Assembly: GCA_018825305.1 (NCBI GenBank)
Contig: JAHJEO010000020.1
Coordinates: 37,737-101,736 of the forward strand
DNA: 64,000 bases
Direction: 5' to 3'
From: Gammaproteobacteria bacterium
GTDB lineage: Bacteria > Pseudomonadota > Gammaproteobacteria > Burkholderiales > Rhodocyclaceae
Below, one piece after another: positions 61,320-64,000 of this stretch (positions are counted from its first letter, which is position 1; each line of letters starts with the position of its first letter). The notes under the pieces are model-generated. The model saw only the letters and a program-made list of their open reading frames with translations. It was not told where the DNA came from and did no database searches. Both the position numbers and the translations under genes were made by a program.

Positions 61320-62314
61320 AGCCCCATTGCGCCTGCCTGGCCTGGCTGGCCAGTGTGGCATTTCTCTGCACTGGCACGGCGCTGGCGCAAGGCAAGCCCG
61401 GCGCGGACACGGTATCGCTCGCCTTCGTCGGTGACGTGATGCTGACCGATACACCGGGCAAGGTCATCAAGCGCGGCGGTGATCCCCTGGCACCGTTTGC
61501 GGCCATCCTCGACGCTGCCGACCTGCGTATCGCCAACCTGGAATGCGTCATCTCCAACCGCGGCCAGGCCGACCCCGCCAAGCCCTACAGCTTCCGCGCC
61601 CACCCGCGCGTGCTGAAGTTGCTGCAGCGCCATTTCGACGTCGTCGGGCTCGCCAACAACCATTCCGGCGACTTCGGCCCCGTCGCCTTCGGCGACATGC
61701 TCGATCGCCTCGACAATTCCGGCATCGCCTACTTCGGCGGCGGCCGCAACCTGGCGGCGGCGCATGCCCCGCTGCTGCTGGAGCGCAAGGGCCTGCGCAT
61801 CGCGCTGCTCGGCTACAACGAATTCTTCCCGCGCTGGTTCGAGGCGGACGACGACAAGCCGGGCATCGCCTGGAGCGAGGACGAGCAGGTCGAATTCGAT
61901 ATCGCCAATGCACGCAAGATCCACCATGCCGACATCGTCATCCCCGTCATGCACTGGGGCTGGGAGCACGAAGCCAGCGCCAGCCCGCGCCAGCGCCAGC
62001 TCGCCCGCCGCATGATCGATGCCGGCGCCGATGCAGTGGTCGGCGGCCATCCGCATGTCGTCCAGGACATCGAGATCTATCGCGACAAGCCGATCGTCTA
62101 CAGCCTGGGCAATTTCGTCTTCGACAGCTTCACCGAAGAGGTCAACAACACCGGCTGGCTCTTGCGCCTGGAACTCGACCGGCGCGGCGTGCGCGCCATG
62201 CGAACCGTGGTGGCGCGCATCGACCGCGAGGGAACGCCCCATCCGGACATGGCGGCGCATGGGCCATGCTGGACCGCAGGGCAGGACGATGTCGTGCCCT
62301 GCCGCGGGCGTTAG
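61316..62314 (+). CDS. CapA-family poly-gamma-glutamate synthesis/metallophosphatase-like protein
   Basis: A 332-aa exported protein of the CapA/PgsA family, calcineurin-like in fold. A signal peptide (LAWLASVAFLCTGTALAQG) precedes the metal-binding motifs SLAFVGDVMLTDTPG, RIANLECVISNRG, VVGLANNHSGDFG, and DAVVGGHPHVVQDIEI. It ends YSLGNFVFDSFTEE and a short tail. There are no pgsB/pgsC-like genes nearby, so capsule synthesis is not supported. It could act on cell-wall or phosphate ester substrates. GTG start, coupled to the preceding gene. Confidence 0.88.
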   Translation: MKPHCACLAWLASVAFLCTGTALAQGKPGADTVSLAFVGDVMLTDTPGKVIKRGGDPLAPFAAILDAADLRIANLECVISNRGQADPAKPYSFRAHPRVLKLLQRHFDVVGLANNHSGDFGPVAFGDMLDRLDNSGIAYFGGGRNLAAAHAPLLLERKGLRIALLGYNEFFPRWFEADDDKPGIAWSEDEQVEFDIANARKIHHADIVIPVMHWGWEHEASASPRQRQLARRMIDAGADAVVGGHPHVVQDIEIYRDKPIVYSLGNFVFDSFTEEVNNTGWLLRLELDRRGVRAMRTVVARIDREGTPHPDMAAHGPCWTAGQDDVVPCRGR

Positions 62315-62403
62315 CACGGCCCACCATTGAACCATTCGGTAGTGTTCCTGTCACATTGGACGGCTAGCATGTGCAGGCACCAATGACAACGACAGGAGAA
62401 AAA

Positions 62404-62463
62404 ATGGAATGTGAAGAATTCCTCGAGTCCGAACCGGATATCGAGTACGACGACGATCAATAA
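62404..62463 (+). CDS. Acidic 19-aa small protein, putative
   Basis: The ORF encodes MECEEFLESEPDIEYDDDQ, with about ten acidic residues and no basic ones. AGGAG at 62394-62398 is 5 bp before the ATG, and an intrinsic terminator lies 36 bp after the stop, so a discrete transcript of about 150 nt is likely. It could be a small protein, a peptide precursor, or the coding part of a regulatory RNA. Unrecognised. Confidence 0.45.
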   Translation: MECEEFLESEPDIEYDDDQ

Positions 62464-62498
62464 GACGTCGAGCAGTCAATACAACAGCAAGCAGACGA

Positions 62499-62520
62499 AG
62501 CCGCGCGAAGCGGCTTTTTT
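62499..62520 (+). terminator. Rho-independent terminator after the acidic ORF
   Basis: AGCCGC-GCGAA-GCGGCT followed by TTTTT. Confidence 0.88.
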
Positions 62521-62546
62521 ACGTCCTGGCGCCGCACAAACAACAA

Positions 62547-62577
62547 CCCCGACAGTCTCCTACCAAGGCTGCCGGGG
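62547..62577 (-). terminator. Terminator for the minus-strand HU/unknown operon
   Basis: CCCCGACAG and CTGCCGGGG form a 9-bp stem with one mismatch. On the minus strand it is followed by TTGTTGTTTG, about 150 bp beyond the stop at 62724. Confidence 0.6.
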
Positions 62578-62723
62578 CTCGAATGCGATCCTGCGATGTC
62601 GCCCGCTGCAACCGGGCCTGTCATTGCGGGACAATCTCGCGACGCGACGGTTTCGGTTTCCTGTCGCGTCCTGTTGACCCGGTTATCGGCAACCCCGGCG
62701 GGAAGTTGAGCCAATTGCCCAGA

Positions 62724-63083
62724 CTACCGGGTGTTTCTCTCGCGAACGATTGGCGGTAGATACTTGACGGAGAACTTCCAGCCGTCCGGCGTATCCCGCA
62801 GAACCAGGGTCTTCGAACTGGCACCGTCTTCGAACAGGGGTTCGGTACCCATCAGTTCCACCGCACCGATGCCCTTGATGATGCAGGCACCGGGGATCGT
62901 GGTGAAGACCGATTCGTTGGCCACCAGAACGAACTGTCCTTCCTTGGATTCGGAGCAGGACAGGCCCTTCGGCACCGAATGGGCATCGTGCCTCCAGGCG
63001 CTGCGCATCGCATCGAGGCCCTTGAGCAGGTCGTCGGTAACCTTGACGGCCAGCACGATCTCGTGCGACTTCACATGGCTCAC
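62724..63083 (-). CDS. Hypothetical protein (119 aa) downstream of HU
   Basis: An unrecognised cytoplasmic protein with KSHEIVLAVKVTDDLLKGLD near the start. The middle holds VANESVFTTIPGACIIKGIG, and it ends SVKYLPPIVRERNTR. The fold looks mixed alpha/beta. GTG at 63083 (5 bp after the HU stop) was chosen; GTG at 63074 is an alternative. Its placement suggests co-transcription with hupB, with which no functional link is known to me. Confidence 0.65.
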   Translation of the reverse strand: MSHVKSHEIVLAVKVTDDLLKGLDAMRSAWRHDAHSVPKGLSCSESKEGQFVLVANESVFTTIPGACIIKGIGAVELMGTEPLFEDGASSKTLVLRDTPDGWKFSVKYLPPIVRERNTR

Positions 63084-63088
63084 GCCGC

Positions 63089-63391
63089 TTACTTCTTCTT
63101 CGCAGTAACCTTCTTCTTGCCCGCGACAGCAGCCTTGAACGTGGCGCCGGCGGAGAACTTCGGCACCGTGGTGGCAGCGATTTTGAGGACCGCGCCGGTC
63201 TTCGGGTTCTTGCCGGTGCGGGCAGCCCGTTTGGCGGGCTTGAAAGTACCGAAGCCGATCAGGGCGACGGAGTCCCCCTTGGACACGGCCTTGGTGACGG
63301 TAGCGATCACCGCGGACAGGACGCGCTCGGCGGCGGCCTTGGGCAGTTCGGCTTCCTTGGCGACGACTTCGATGAGTTCGGACTTGTTCAT
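63089..63391 (-). CDS. hupB: DNA-binding protein HU
   Basis: HU is a histone-like dimer that bends and compacts DNA. The 100-aa protein has MNKSELIEVVAKEAELPKAA and the beta-arm signature GFGTFKPAKRAARTGKNPKT (the Pro is replaced by Thr-Gly, within family variation). A Lys-rich tail (AVAGKKKVTAKKK) extends it by about ten residues over E. coli HU, as in several betaproteobacteria. Confidence 0.95.
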   Translation of the reverse strand: MNKSELIEVVAKEAELPKAAAERVLSAVIATVTKAVSKGDSVALIGFGTFKPAKRAARTGKNPKTGAVLKIAATTVPKFSAGATFKAAVAGKKKVTAKKK

Positions 63392-63457
63392 GGTGTTGAG
63401 CCTTTCGTTGTGATGGGAGAAGCGTGGCGCCTGTTTTACTGAATGGGGAAGCCGGCG

Positions 63458-63740
63458 TCAATCATTGCTTGTATGACAAAAAGTCGCGGAAACATCCTCG
63501 GGCGGATTCCACTCCAGCAATTCGGCCAGGCGCAGGATGATCCAGGCGGACTCCTTATCTGTCAGGTCCAAGGCATCATCCAGAAGGCCCCGGTGGCACC
63601 GCAAGAGAACTTCCGCTTCCGGGAGGTCCTCCTTGAACTTCAGCACATGGGCCTGCTCCGTCAGCATCGAGGCCATGTCCTCGCACAGTTCGTAGCGAGA
63701 CAGGATCGCCTCCTGCTGCGCATTGGGTCTAGGAAACCCG
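63458..63740 (-). pseudogene. 5'-truncated conserved hypothetical gene next to an IS3 remnant
   Basis: The readable part (AILSRYELCEDMASMLTEQA, VLLRCHRGLLDDALDLTDKE, IILRLAELLEWNPPEDV) looks like the C-terminal two thirds of a betaproteobacterial protein of unknown role. I recall similar sequences from family members (a YELCEDMA block, then an RCHRGLL block). Its natural 5' end is missing: upstream, the sequence changes to an IS3-type transposase remnant in another frame. The open frame that fuses the two, up to 63904, is probably not a real protein. Confidence 0.6.
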
Positions 63741-63747
63741 GGGCGAT

Positions 63748-63857
63748 TCAGTGCTCGTTGAGACACTCGTCCCGGAACTTCCCGTTGAAAGACTCGATGT
63801 AGGCGTTCTGCGGTTTGTACTGATTCTTGGCTGATAGGGTTATGACAAAGAATTTTT
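63748..63857 (-). mobile_element. IS3-family transposase (OrfB) remnant
   Basis: The minus strand encodes KNQYKPQNAYIESFNGKFRD and then ECLNEH before a stop. This is the conserved segment around the last catalytic Glu of IS3-type DDE transposases. It is cut on both sides (stop codons at 63748 and 63858) and is a dead fragment. Confidence 0.85.
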
Positions 63858-63860
63858 GCT

Positions 63861-63958
63861 AGGGTCTGTTCACAATCAATGGACGGCGAGAATGCCAAAT
63901 GCAAGTCTGCCCGAATAACTCGTTCACGGTCAATGACATAGCAAGGGGCTGTTCACAA
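63861..63958. repeat. Two direct IS-end-like repeats at the right edge
   Basis: AGGGTCTGTTCACAA (63861-63875) and AGGGGCTGTTCACAA (63944-63958) differ at one base and lie 83 bp apart in the same orientation. Such sequences are common at insertion sequence ends. With the adjacent IS3 fragment they mark a region of repeated insertion. No gene is seen to the end of the window. Confidence 0.55.
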
Positions 63959-64000
63959 CGGTCTGAATATGGTCATATCCTGACTTTTCTGTGGAGTCAG

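Noticed and set aside
1..64000. tRNA, rRNA, CRISPR arrays, riboswitches, prophage genes
   Set aside because: I looked for cloverleaf-like segments, regularly spaced repeats and phage structural genes and saw none. A dedicated covariance-model scan was not possible here.

Overview
The window looks like a chromosomal segment of a high-GC betaproteobacterium, most likely of the Rhodocyclales or a close relative. The evidence is the classical bamA-skp-lpxD-fabZ-lpxA-lpxB-rnhB order, a DUF2863 protein, a lexA-imuA-imuB mutagenesis cassette, an OmpP1/FadL porin and a dispersed short repeat that also lies inside genes. Almost all of it is densely packed housekeeping DNA. No rRNA, tRNA, CRISPR array or prophage was seen. 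The species assignment is inference from gene content and style.

Layout. 1-6.7 kb: outer-membrane assembly and lipid A synthesis. 6.7-14.8 kb: a CopD-like membrane protein, an orphan SenB-type glycosyltransferase, a SpoU methyltransferase, an NfeD-stomatin pair, the ydbH-ynbE-ydbL envelope operon, a PolB-like exonuclease and a Met-rich secreted protein. 14.8-16.5 kb: an accessory island with a Phd-VapC toxin-antitoxin pair between two 26-bp inverted repeats, plus a 64-aa ORF. 16.5-18.2 kb: a class III nucleotidyl cyclase followed by a P-loop NTPase. 18.2-26 kb: murI, class I fumarase, yqhA, an aminotransferase-KamA pair and acetyl-CoA synthetase. 26-33.6 kb: a membrane-anchored PAS/kinase-like protein fused to a DnaQ-type exonuclease, hslR, bacteriohemerythrin, an SDR, a cysteine-less DsrC-like protein, rmuC, an OmpP1 porin and a tiny membrane ORF with a sequestered ribosome binding site. 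33.6-39.8 kb: an AddB/AddA-like helicase-nuclease pair. 39.8-48.2 kb: mtfA, an EamA transporter, a parvulin, bolA, yciB, msrB, dadA, a diguanylate cyclase and DUF2863. 48.2-52.2 kb: ykgJ, an EamA transporter, and lexA-imuA-imuB behind a LexA box. 52.2-62.5 kb: djlA, several small unknowns, trhP, phnA, a YXWGXW lipoprotein, a VanX-like dipeptidase, a membrane bactofilin, a nitroreductase, a CapA protein and a 19-codon acidic ORF with its own terminator. 62.7-64 kb: an unknown protein, HU, and a truncated gene abutting an IS3 transposase remnant at the right edge.

The strongest unexplained signal is a roughly 25-bp repeat (core GTCGGCGCTGGCGGCACGGC), present about 13 times in both orientations. 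Most copies are in frame inside conserved genes, where the two reading frames encode KVGAGGTA-like or KSALAARR-like peptides. One copy, in imuA, is itself interrupted by a 27-nt hairpin. A different GC-rich element appears to have been inserted in frame in lpxB. Together these suggest small elements that colonise coding sequence in this genome.
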